Positions 1-9,811 of a DNA stretch of 64,000 bases are shown here, in pieces. Made by a program: the position numbers and the translations under genes. This stretch comes from Allacma fusca. Taxonomy: Eukaryota > Arthropoda > Collembola > Symphypleona > Sminthuridae. The first letter of the stretch is position 1. Every line of letters starts with the position of its first letter. A model generated the notes under the pieces. That model was not told the origin of the DNA and ran no database searches. It saw only the letters and a list, made by a program, of their open reading frames with translations. Location of the stretch: NCBI GenBank assembly GCA_947179485.1, contig OX359248.1, positions 58,042,386 through 58,106,385 of the forward strand. Direction: 5' to 3'.

Positions 1-365
1 CTTCCGAATCTCCTTAAACTTTGGTAATACACTCGGGCAGTCTGCCAAAGCTCAATTCTCAAATTTTAGATGAATCGAAAAACTTTCGGAAAAGCGATGA
101 AAATGAATTGACGCCCACGTCACTTTTTAAGGTGTTTGCCGAACTCGTCCGAATCTCCTCAAGTTTTGGGATTACACTCGGGCAGTCTCCCAAAGCTCAA
201 TTCGCGAATTTTATATGAATCAAAAAACTAAACAGCGATGAAAATGAGGTCTCGTTGCTGTAGTCACTGTTAAACGTGTTTGCTAAGCTCGTCCGAATCT
301 GTTTAAACTTTGGTTATACACTCGGGCTGGCTGCCTAAGCTCAATTCTCGAATTTGATATGAATC
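1..365 (+). repeat. End of a preceding HOR unit (partial)
   Basis: Contains the last part of a chimeric monomer (class a head, class c tail with ACTTTCGGAAAAGCG, joined near position 70), one full trailing monomer and the cut trailing monomer ending at 365. The trailing monomer carries the perfect palindrome AATTCGCGAATT at 199-210 and the CTGTTAAACG variant shared with units between 11 and 17 kb. Confidence 0.9.
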
Positions 366-603
366 CATGAGTCATAGCAGGCAATCCCAAATATTGTACT
401 GCACCTGACAGTCCCTTTCACTTTTGTTACTCGGCCTTTTGCCATAACTGCAAAGGCCCTTTCTCTTTTCCATACACTTGAATTTTGTCTCTTGAGGAGG
501 TTACTCTGCCCAATTCACTCCTGAATAAACTTTTACTACGGTTTTTATACTTTGTTGAAATCAATTCATTTTACAAATCATTTCTTGATAATTCATCACA
601 AAA
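366..603 (+). repeat. B block, left part (non-tandem, about 238 bp)
   Basis: Begins CATGAGTCATAGCAGG immediately after a monomer cut at TATGAATC. It shows no internal tandem period and no similarity to the 145-bp monomer that I can see. It holds the hairpin at 433-458 and one AATAAA at about 525-530. No terminal inverted repeat, poly-A tail or coding sequence is visible. Its origin is unknown; a fragment of a mobile element or of another satellite are both possible. Confidence 0.85.
433..458 (+). repeat. Hairpin in B block (GGCCTTTTGC / GCAAAGGCC)
   Basis: The arms GGCCTTTTGC and GCAAAGGCC are complementary apart from one unpaired T, giving a 9-bp stem around a 7-nt loop. The loop is CATAACT in some B copies and CATAAAT in most. 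It recurs at the same place in each B block. Stem changes are rare: GTCC replaces GGCC in the left arm near 29374, and the last base of the right arm is T in the B copies near 39185, 44104 and 53490, which gives a G-T pair. Confidence 0.8.
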
Positions 604-881
604 AGCAACAGCGCAATTTGCAAATCATATGAGAACAGCGCTGCATGGCCCAGGAACGTTCCAAGCTCATCGTGAAAATTCATTTTAGAGGTGCTGCGAC
701 GATTACAAGCTAGTTGGGGAAAATGCATATCGGGTAAATACAGCTCTGCGTGGCCCGGAAACGTTCCAAGCTCAACCTGAAACTTCGTTTGGTATGTGCT
801 GGGACTGTTGACCGCAAGTTGGGTCAATTTTCTAATCAGGTAAATCCAGCTCCCTATGGCCCGGGAACGTGCTAACCTCAC
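604..881 (+). repeat. B block, right part: C-unit array, short form
   Basis: A second satellite of about 104 bp. C1 is 604-707 (104 bp), C2 is 708-812 (105 bp), and a partial unit is 813-881 (69 bp). Each unit starts AGCAA or AGCTA and carries TGGCCC or TGGC(G/C)(C/T) followed by an AACGTT core. The partial unit starts like C3 of the long form (GTTGGGTC) and continues like C5 (CCAGCTCCC), so it is a chimera. This short form occurs in 26 of the 35 B blocks. Confidence 0.9.
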
Positions 882-1191
882 CTGACGTTTAGGTCACTTG
901 TCAAGGTGTTTGACGAACTCGTCCCAATCTCTAAACTTTGTGAATACACACGGGCAGTCTGCTAAAGCTCAATTCTCGAATTTAAGACGCATCGAAAAAC
1001 TAAACATGGCGATGAAAATGAGGTCTGGTTGCTATTGTCACTGTTTAACGTGTTTGCTGAGCTCATCCGAATCTCTTTAAACTTTGATATTACACTCAGG
1101 CAGTCTTCCAAAGCTCAATTCTCAAATTTGAGATGAATCTAAAAACTTTAAACAGCGATGAACATGAAGTGGCGTTTAGGACACTTTTTTA

Positions 1192-1336
1192 GGTGTTTGC
1201 CGAACTCTTCCGAATCTCCTAAAACTTTGGTAATACACTCGGGCAGTCTGCCAAAGCTCAATTCTCAAATTTTAGATGAATTGATAATTTTTGGAAAAAG
1301 CAATGAAAATGACGTGACGCTCAGGTCACTTTTTAA
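1192..1336 (+). repeat. Class a monomer (representative, 145 bp)
   Basis: First member of the a-b-c trimer. Class marks are CTCTTCC near its start, TGGTAATACACTCGGGCAG, AAATTTTAGATGAATTGATAA and the end GACGCTCAGGTCAC. Hand counts give about 28 C and 27 G, roughly 38% GC. CpG occurs five times against about five expected, so it is not depleted. The 15-bp element at 1200-1214 reads CCGAA-CTCTT-CCGAA. Confidence 0.93.
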
Positions 1337-1481
1337 GGTGTTTACCGAACTCGACCGAATCTCCTCAAGTTTTGGAATTACACTCTTGCAGGCTGCCAAA
1401 GCTCAATTCTCGAATTTCAGATGAATTGAAAAACTTTGGAAAAAGCGATGAAAATGACGTGACGCTCAGGTCACTTTTTAA
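1337..1481 (+). repeat. Class b monomer (representative, 145 bp)
   Basis: Second member of the trimer. It begins GGTGTTTACCGAACTCGACC and carries CTCAAGTTTTGGAATTAC, TTGCAGGCTGCC and AATTTCAGATGAATTG. A 143-bp subtype reads AAAACTGGAAAAAG instead of AAAACTTTGGAAAAAG, and usually CGGGCAG instead of TTGCAG (for example 2228-2369). The subtype accounts for much of the 1494 versus 1496 and 433 versus 435 length differences. Confidence 0.92.
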
Positions 1482-1624
1482 GGTGTTTGCTGAACTCGTC
1501 TGAATCTGCTTAAACTTTGGAAATAAACTCGGGCATTCTGCCAAAGCACAATTCTCGAATTTGAGATGAATCTAAAAACTTTAAACAGCGATGAACATGA
1601 AGTGGCGTTTAGGACACTTTTTTT
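1482..1624 (+). repeat. Class c' monomer (representative, 143 bp)
   Basis: Third member of the trimer, marked by GGTGTTTGCTGAACTCGTC, GGAAATAAACTCGGGCATTC and AAGCACAATTC. It exists in two tail forms. The c' form here has AAACTTTAAACAGCGATGAAC and ends GGCGTTTAGGACAC (143 bp). The c form (for example near 1917-2061) has AAACTTTCGGAAAAGCGATG and ends GACGCCCACGTCAC (145 bp). The c' tail is shared with the second leading monomer after each B block, so c' is probably an old recombinant of the two. Confidence 0.9.
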
Positions 1625-3160
1625 GGTGTTTGCCGAACTCTTCCGAATCTCCTTAAACTTTGGTAATACACTCGGGCAGTCTGCCAAAGCTCAATTCTCA
1701 AATTTTAGATGAATTGATAATTTTTGGAAAAAGCAATGAAAATGACGTGACGCTCAGGTCACTTTTTAAGGTGTTTACCGAACTCGACCGAATCTCCTCA
1801 AGTTTTGGAATTACACTCTTGCAGGCTGCCAAAGCTCAATTCTCGAATTTCAGATGAATTGAAAAACTTTGGAAAAAGCGATGAAAATGACGTGACGCTC
1901 AGGTCACTTTTTAAGGTGTTTGCTGAACTCGTCTGAATCTGCTTAAACTTTGGAAATAAACTCGGGCATTCTGCCAAAGCACAATTCTCGAATTTGAGAT
2001 GAATCGAAAAACTTTCGGAAAAGCGATGAAAATGAATTGACGCCCACGTCACTTTTTAAGGTGTTTGCCGAACTCTTCCGAATCTCCTTAAACTTTGGTA
2101 ATACACTCGGGCAGTCTGCCAAAGCTCAATTCTCAAATTTTAGATGAATTGATAATTTTTGGAAAAAGCAATGAAAATGACGTGACGCTCAGGTCACTTT
2201 TTAAGGTGTTTACCGAACTCGACCGAATCTCATCAAGTTTTGGAATTACACTCGGGCAGGCTGCCAAAGCTCAATTCTCGAATTTTAGATGAATTGAAAA
2301 ACTGGAAAAAGCGATGAAAATGACGTGACGCTCAGGTCACTTTTTAAGGTGTTTGCTGAACTCGTCTGAATCTGCTTAAACTTTGGAAATAAACTCGGGC
2401 ATTCTGCCAAAGCACAATTCTCGAATTTGAGAGGAATCGAAAAACTTTCGGAAAAGCGATGAAAATGAATTGACGCCCACGTCACTTTTTAAGGTGTTTG
2501 CCGAACTCTTCCGAATCTCCTTAAACTTTGGTAATACACTCGGGCAGTCTGCCAAAGCTCAATTCTCAAATTTTAGATGAATTGATAATTTTTGGAAAAA
2601 GCAATGAAAATGACGTGACGCTCAGGTCACTTTTTAAGGTGTTTACCGAACTCGACCGAATCTCATCAAGTTTTGGAATTACACTCGGGCAGGCTGCCAA
2701 AGCTCAATTCTCGAATTTCAGATGAATTGAAAAACTGGAAAAAGCGATGAAAATGACGTGACGCTCAGGTCACTTTTTAAGGTGTTTGCTGAACTCGTCT
2801 GAATCTGCTTAAACTTTGGAAATAAACTCGGGCATTCTGCCAAAGCACAATTCTCGAATTTGAGAGGAATCGAAAAACTTTCGGAAAAGCGATGAAAATG
2901 AATTGACGCCCACGTCACTTTTTAAGGTGTTTGCCGAACTCGTCCGAATCTCCTCAAGTTTTGGGATTACACTCGGGCAGTCTCCCAAAGCTCAATTCTC
3001 GAATTTTATATGAATCAAAAAACTAAACAGCGATGAAAATGAGGTCTCGTTGCTGTGGTCACTGTTTAACGTGTTTGCTAAGCTCGTCCGAATCTGTTTA
3101 AACTTTGGTTATACACTCGGACTGGCTGCCTAAGCTCAATTCTCGAATTTGATATGAATC

Positions 3161-5522
3161 CATGAGTCATAGCAGGCAATCCCAAATATTGTACTGCACC
3201 TGACAGTCCCTTTCACTTTTGTTACTCGGCCTTTTGCCATAAATGCAAAGGCCCTTTCTCTTTTCCATACACTTGAATTTTGTCTCTTGAGGAGGTTACT
3301 CTGCCCAATTCACTCCTGAATAAACTTTTACTACGGTTTTTATACTTTGTTGAAATCAATTCATTTTACAAATTATTTCTTGATAATTCATCACAAAAAG
3401 CAACAGCGCAATTTGCAAATCATATGAGAACAGCGATGCATGGCCCGGAAACGTTCCAAGCTCATCGTGAAAATTCATTTTAGAGGTGCTGCGACGATTA
3501 CAAGCTAGTTGGGGAAAATGCATATCGGGTAAATACAGCTCTGCGTGGCCCGGAAACGTTCCAAGCTCAACCTGAAACTTCGTTTGGTATGTGCTGGGAC
3601 TGTTAACCGCAAGTTGGGTCAATTTTCTAATCAGGTAAATCCAGCTCCCTATGGCCCGGGAACGTTCTAACCTCACCTGACGTTTAGGTCACTTGTCAAG
3701 GTGTTTGACGAACTCGTCCCAATCTCTAAACTTTGTGAATACACACGGGCAGTCTGCTAAAGCTCAATTCTCGAATTTAAGACGCATCGAAAAACTAAAC
3801 ATGGCGATGAAAATGAGGTCTGGTTGCTATGGTCACTGTTTAACGTGTTTGCTGAGCTCATCCGAATCTCTTTAAACTTTGATATTACACTCAGGCAGTC
3901 TTCCAAAGCTCAATTCTCAAATTTGAGATGAATCTAAAAACTTTAAACAGCGATGAACATGAAGTGGCGTTTAGGACACTTTTTTAGGTGTTTGCCGAAC
4001 TCTTCCGAATCTCCTTAAACTTTGGTAATACACTCGGGCAGTCTGCCAAAGCTCAATTCTCAAATTTTAGATGAATTGATAATTTTTGGAAAAAGCAATG
4101 AAAATGACGTGACGCTCAGGTCACTTTTTAAGGTGTTTACCGAACTCGACCGAATCTCCTCAAGTTTTGGAATTACACTCTTGCAGGCTGCCAAAGCTCA
4201 ATTCTCGAATTTCAGATGAATTGAAAAACTTTGGAAAAAGCGATGAAAATGACGTGACGCTCAGGTCACTTTTTAAGGTGTTTGCTGAACTCGTCTGAAT
4301 CTGCTTAAACTTTGGAAATAAACTCGGGCATTCTGCCAAAGCACAATTCTCGAATTTGAGATGAATCTAAAAACTTTAAACAGCGATGAACATGAAGTGG
4401 CGTTTAGGACACTTTTTTTGGTGTTTGCCGAACTCTTCCGAATCTCCTTAAACTTTGGTAATACACTCGGGCAGTCTGCCAAAGCTCAATTCTCAAATTT
4501 TAGATGAATTGATAATTTTTGGAAAAAGCAATGAAAATGACGTGACGCTCAGGTCACTTTTTAAGGTGTTTACCGAACTCGACCGAATCTCCTCAAGTTT
4601 TGGAATTACACTCTTGCAGGCTGCCAAAGCTCAATTCTCGAATTTCAGATGAATTGAAAAACTTTGGAAAAAGCGATGAAAATGACGTGACGCTCAGGTC
4701 ACTTTTTAAGGTGTTTGCTGAACTCGTCTGAATCTGCTTAAACTTTGGAAATAAACTCGGGCATTCTGCCAAAGCACAATTCTCGAATTTGAGATGAATC
4801 GAAAAACTTTCGGAAAAGCGATGAAAATGAATTGACGCCCACGTCACTTTTTAAGGTGTTTGCCGAACTCTTCCGAATCTCCTTAAACTTTGGTAATACA
4901 CTCGGGCAGTCTGCCAAAGCTCAATTCTCAAATTTTAGATGAATTGATAATTTTTGGAAAAAGCAATGAAAATGACGTGACGCTCAGGTCACTTTTTAAG
5001 GTGTTTACCGAACTCGACCGAATCTCATCAAGTTTTGGAATTACACTCGGGCAGGCTGCCAAAGCTCAATTCTCGAATTTCAGATGAATTGAAAAACTGG
5101 AAAAAGCGATGAAAATGACGTGACGCTCAGGTCACTTTTTAAGGTGTTTGCTGAACTCGTCTGAATCTGCTTAAACTTTGGAAATAAACTCGGGCATTCT
5201 GCCAAAGCACAATTCTCGAATTTGAGAGGAATCGAAAAACTTTCGGAAAAGCGATGAAAATGAATTGACGCCCACGTCACTTTTTAAGGTGTTTGCCGAA
5301 CTCGTCCGAATCTCCTCAAGTTTTGGGATTACACTCGGGCAGTCTCCCAAAGCTCAATTCTCGAATTTTATATGAATCAAAAAACTAAACAGCGATGAAA
5401 ATGAGGTCTCGTTGCTGTGGTCACTGTTTAACGTGTTTGCTAAGCTCGTCCGAATCTGTTTAAACTTTGGTTATACACTCGGACTGGCTGCCTAAGCTCA
5501 ATTCTCGAATTTGATATGAATC
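3161..5522 (+). repeat. HOR unit 2: short B, 13 monomers, 2,362 bp
   Basis: B is 3161-3676, haplotype Bb (AAATTATTTC, GCGATGC, CCGGAAACG, loop CATAAAT). Three trimers follow the leading pair, with class a sites at 4022, 4455 and 4890. Apart from one fewer trimer it matches units 1 and 3 closely. Confidence 0.93.
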
Positions 5523-8315
5523 CATGAGTCATAGCAGGCAATCCCAAATATTGTACTGCACCTGACAGTCCCTTTCACTTTTGTTACTCGGCCTTTTGCC
5601 ATAAATGCAAAGGCCCTTTCTCTTTTCCATACACTTGAATTTTGTCTCTTGAGGAGGTTACTCTGCCCAATTCACTCCTGAATAAACTTTTACTACGGTT
5701 TTTATACTTTGTTGAAATCAATTCATTTTACAAATTATTTCTTGATTATTCATCACAAAAAGCAACAGCGCAATTTGCAAATCATATGAGAACAGCGATG
5801 CATGGCCCGGAAACGTTCCAAGCTCATCGTGAAAATTCATTTTAGAGGTGCTGCGACGATTACAAGCTAGTTGGGGAAAATGCATATCGGGTAAATACAG
5901 CTCTGCGTGGCCCGGAAACGTTCCAAGCTCAACCTGAAACTTCGTTTGGTATGTGCTGGGACTGTTAACCGCAAGTTGGGTCAATTTTCTAATCAGGTAA
6001 ATCCAGCTCCCTATGGCCCGGGAACGTTCTAACCTCACCTGACGTTTAGGTCACTTGTCAAGGTGTTTGACGAACTCGTCCCAATCTCTAAACTTTGTGA
6101 ATACACACGGGCAGTCTGCTAAAGCTCAATTCTCGAATTTAAGACGCATCGAAAAACTAAACATGGCGATGAAAATGAGGTCTGGTTGCTATGGTCACTG
6201 TTTAACGTGTTTGCTGAGCTCATCCGAATCTCTTTAAACTTTGATATTACACTCAGGCAGTCTTCCAAAGCTCAATTCTCAAATTTGAGATGAATCTAAA
6301 AACTTTAAACAGCGATGAACATGAAGTGGCGTTTAGGACACTTTTTTAGGTGTTTGCCGAACTCTTCCGAATCTCCTTAAACTTTGGTAATACACTCGGG
6401 CAGTCTGCCAAAGCTCAATTCTCAAATTTTAGATGAATTGATAATTTTTGGAAAAAGCAATGAAAATGACGTGACGCTCAGGTCACTTTTTAAGGTGTTT
6501 ACCGAACTCGACCGAATCTCCTCAAGTTTTGGAATTACACTCTTGCAGGCTGCCAAAGCTCAATTCTCGAATTTCAGATGAATTGAAAAACTTTGGAAAA
6601 AGCGATGAAAATGACGTGACGCTCAGGTCACTTTTTAAGGTGTTTGCTGAACTCGTCTGAATCTGCTTAAACTTTGGAAATAAACTCGGGCATTCTGCCA
6701 AAGCACAATTCTCGAATTTGAGATGAATCTAAAAACTTTAAACAGCGATGAACATGAAGTGGCGTTTAGGACACTTTTTTAGGTGTTTGCCGAACTCTTC
6801 CGAATCTCCTTAAACTTTGGTAATACACTCGGGCAGTCTGCCAAAGCTCAATTCTCAAATTTTAGATGAATTGATAATTTTTGGAAAAAGCAATGAAAAT
6901 GACGTGACGCTCAGGTCACTTTTTAAGGTGTTTACCGAACTCGACCGAATCTCCTCAAGTTTTGGAATTACACTCTTGCAGGCTGCCAAAGCTCAATTCT
7001 CGAATTTCAGATGAATTGAAAAACTTTGGAAAAAGCGATGAAAATGACGTGACGCTCAGGTCACTTTTTAAGGTGTTTGCTGAACTCGTCTGAATCTGCT
7101 TAAACTTTGGAAATAAACTCGGGCATTCTGCCAAAGCACAATTCTCGAATTTGAGATGAATCGAAAAACTTTCGGAAAAGCGATGAAAATGAATTGACGC
7201 CCACGTCACTTTTTAAGGTGTTTGCCGAACTCTTCCGAATCTCCTTAAACTTTGGTAATACACTCGGGCAGTCTGCCAAAGCTCAATTCTCAAATTTTAG
7301 ATGAATTGATAATTTTTGGAAAAAGCAATGAAAATGACGTGACGCTCAGGTCACTTTTTAAGGTGTTTACCGAACTCGACCGAATCTCATCAAGTTTTGG
7401 AATTACACTCGGGCAGGCTGCCAAAGCTCAATTCTCGAATTTCAGATGAATTGAAAAACTGGAAAAAGCGATGAAAATGACGTGACGCTCAGGTCACTTT
7501 TTAAGGTGTTTGCTGAACTCGTCTGAATCTGCTTAAACTTTGGAAATAAACTCGGGCATTCTGCCAAAGCACAATTCTCGAATTTGAGAGGAATCGAAAA
7601 ACTTTCGGAAAAGCGATGAAAATGAATTGACGCCCACGTCACTTTTTAAGGTGTTTGCCGAACTCTTCCGAATCTCCTTAAACTTTGGTAATACACTCGG
7701 GCAGTCTGCCAAAGCTCAATTCTCAAATTTTAGATGAATTGATAATTTTTGGAAAAAGCAATGAAAATGACGTGACGCTCAGGTCACTTTTTAAGGTGTT
7801 TACCGAACTCGACCGAATCTCATCAAGTTTTGGAATTACACTCGGGCAGGCTGCCAAAGCTCAATTCTCAAATTTCAGATGAATTGAAAAACTGGAAAAA
7901 GCGATGAAAATGACGTGACGCTCAGGTCACTTTTTAAGGTGTTTGCTGAACTCGTCTGAATCTGCTTAAACTTTGGAAATAAACTCGGGCATTCTGCCAA
8001 AGCACAATTCTCGAATTTGAGAGGAATCGAAAAACTTTCGGAAAAGCGATGAAAATGAATTGACGCCCACGTCACTTTTTAAGGTGTTTGCCGAACTCGT
8101 CCGAATCTCCTCAAGTTTTGGGATTACACTCGGGCAGTCTCCCAAAGCTCAATTCTCGAATTTTATATGAATCAAAAAACTAAACAGCGATGAAAATGAG
8201 GTCTCGTTGCTGTGGTCACTGTTTAACGTGTTTGCTAAGCTCGTCCGAATCTGTTTAAACTTTGGTTATACACGGACTGGCTGCCTAAGCTCAATTCTCG
8301 AATTTGATATGAATC
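5523..8315 (+). repeat. HOR unit 3: short B, 16 monomers, 2,793 bp
   Basis: B is 5523-6038 (Bb) with a private CTTGATTATTC near 5742. Four trimers, with class a sites at 6384, 6817, 7252 and 7685. It is 2 bp shorter than unit 1 because of a deletion in the final cut monomer near 8272 (TACACGGACTGG). Confidence 0.93.
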
Positions 8316-9811
8316 CATGAGTCATAGCAGGCAATCCCAAATATTGTACTGCACCTGACAGTCCCTTTCACTTTTGTTACTCGGCCTTTTGCCATAAATG
8401 CAAAGGCCCTTTCTCTTTTCCATACACTTGAATTTTGTCTCTTGAGGAGGTTACTTTGCCCAATTCACTCCTGAATAAACTTTTACTACGGTTTTTATAC
8501 TTTGTTGAAATCAATTCATTTTACAAATTATTTCTTGATAATTCATCACAAAAAGCAACAGCGCAATTTGCAAATCATATGAGAACAGCGATGCATGGCC
8601 CGGAAACGTTCCAAGCTCATCGTGAAAATTCATTTTAGAGGTGCTGCGACGATTACAAGCTAGTTGGGGAAAATGCATATCGGGTAAATACAGCTCTGCG
8701 TGGCCCGGAAACGTTCCAAGCTCAACCTGAAACTTCGTTTGGTATGTGCTGGGACTGTTAACCGCAAGTTGGGTCAATTTTCTAATCAGGTAAATCCAGC
8801 TCCCTATGGCCCGGGAACGTTCTAACCTCACCTGACGTTTAGGTCACTTGTCAAGGTGTTTGACGAACTCGTCCCAATCTCTAAACTTTGTGAATACACA
8901 CGGGCAGTCTGCTAAAGCTCAATTCTCGAATTTAAGACGCATCGAAAAACTAAACATGGCGATGAAAATGAGGTCTGGTTGCTATGGTCACTGTTTAACG
9001 TGTTTGCTGAGCTCATCCGAATCTCTTTAAACTTTGATATTACACTCAGGCAGTCTTCCAAAGCTCAATTCTCAAATTTGAGATGAATCTAAAAACTTTA
9101 AACAGCGATGAACATGAAGTGGCGTTTAGGACACTTTTTTTGGTGTTTGCCGAACTCTTCCGAATCTCCTTAAACTTTGTTAATACACTCGGGCAGTCTG
9201 CCAAAGCTCAATTCTCAAATTTTAGATGAATTGATAAGTTTTGGAAAAAGCAATGAAAATGACGTGACGCTCAGGTCACTTTTTAAGGTGTTTACCGAAC
9301 TCGACCGAATCTCCTCAAGTTTTGGAATTACACTCTTGCAGGCTGCCAAAGCTCAATTCTCGAATTTCAGATGAATTGAAAAACTTTGGAAAAAGCGATG
9401 AAAATGAATTGACGCCCACGTCACTTTTTAAGGTGTTTGCCGAACTCTTCCGAATCTCCTTAAACTTTGGTTATACACTCGGGCAGTCTGCCAAAGCTCA
9501 ATTCTCAAATTTTAGATGAATTGATAATTTTTGGAAAAAGCAATGAAAATGACGTGACGCTCAGGTCACTTTTTAAGGTGTTTGACGAACTCGTCCGAAT
9601 CTCCTCAAGTTTTGGGATTACACTCGGGCAGTCTCCCAAAGCTCAATTCTCGAATTTTATATGAATCAAAAAACTAAACAGCGATGAAAATGAGGTCTCG
9701 TTGCTGTGGTCACTGTTTAACGTGTTTGCTAAGCTCGTCCGAATCTGTTTAAACTTTGGTTATACACTCGGACTGGCTGCCTAAGCTCAATTCTCGAATT
9801 TGATATGAATC
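8316..9811 (+). repeat. HOR unit 4: short B, 7 monomers, 1,496 bp
   Basis: B is 8316-8831 (Bb) with a private TTACTTTGCC near 8451. First of a run of six units with the order lead-lead-a-b-a-trail-trail. The first a reads TTTGTTAATACAC, the mark of this run. The b monomer ends GACGCCCACGTCAC like a class c monomer. Private ATAAGTTTTGG near 9235. Confidence 0.93.

Larger units (their letters stand above)
1192..2925 (+). repeat. Trimer array, four a-b-c copies
   Basis: Class a monomers recur at 1227, 1660, 2095 and 2528 (same internal site), i.e. steps of 433, 435 and 433 bp. The block is 1,734 bp, exactly four trimers, between two leading monomers (from 882) and two trailing monomers (from 2926 to the next B block). 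This is the clearest short example of the trimer as an independent unit of amplification. Confidence 0.93.
366..3160 (+). repeat. HOR unit 1: short B, 16 monomers, 2,795 bp
   Basis: B is 366-881, of the haplotype with AAATCATTTC, GCGCTGC, CCAGGAACG and the loop CATAACT (haplotype Ba). Two leading monomers, four trimers (1192-2925) and two trailing monomers follow. The last one is cut by the next B. Private changes include CTGTTGACCGC near 806 and GCTATTGTCAC near 1031. Confidence 0.93.

Noticed and set aside
433-458. Hairpin as a bacterial-type terminator or tRNA arm
   Set aside because: No T-run directly follows the stem, no gene lies upstream, and no tRNA fold or internal promoter boxes are present around it.
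485-510. GAGGAGG near 494 as a ribosome binding site
   Set aside because: It lies in a B block repeated 35 times with no credible coding sequence behind it, in what appears to be a eukaryotic satellite.
366-603. B-left as a complete transposable element or LTR
   Set aside because: No terminal inverted repeats, target duplication, poly-A tail or coding remnant is visible. One AATAAA at about 525-530 is too weak to call a polyadenylation site.
485-881. Recurring open frames of 60-130 codons, both strands (e.g. 485-688 plus, 561-881 minus, 17487-17879 minus)
   Set aside because: They recur at the repeat periods, mostly begin at TTG or GTG, and in the monomers shift frame every 145 bp. One-base differences between copies open or close them (stops near 57991 and 60069), and I recognise no protein family in them.
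882-900. Telomere-like TTTAGG in GACGTTTAGGTCAC
   Set aside because: A single hexamer at fixed monomer positions, with no tandem telomere repeats.
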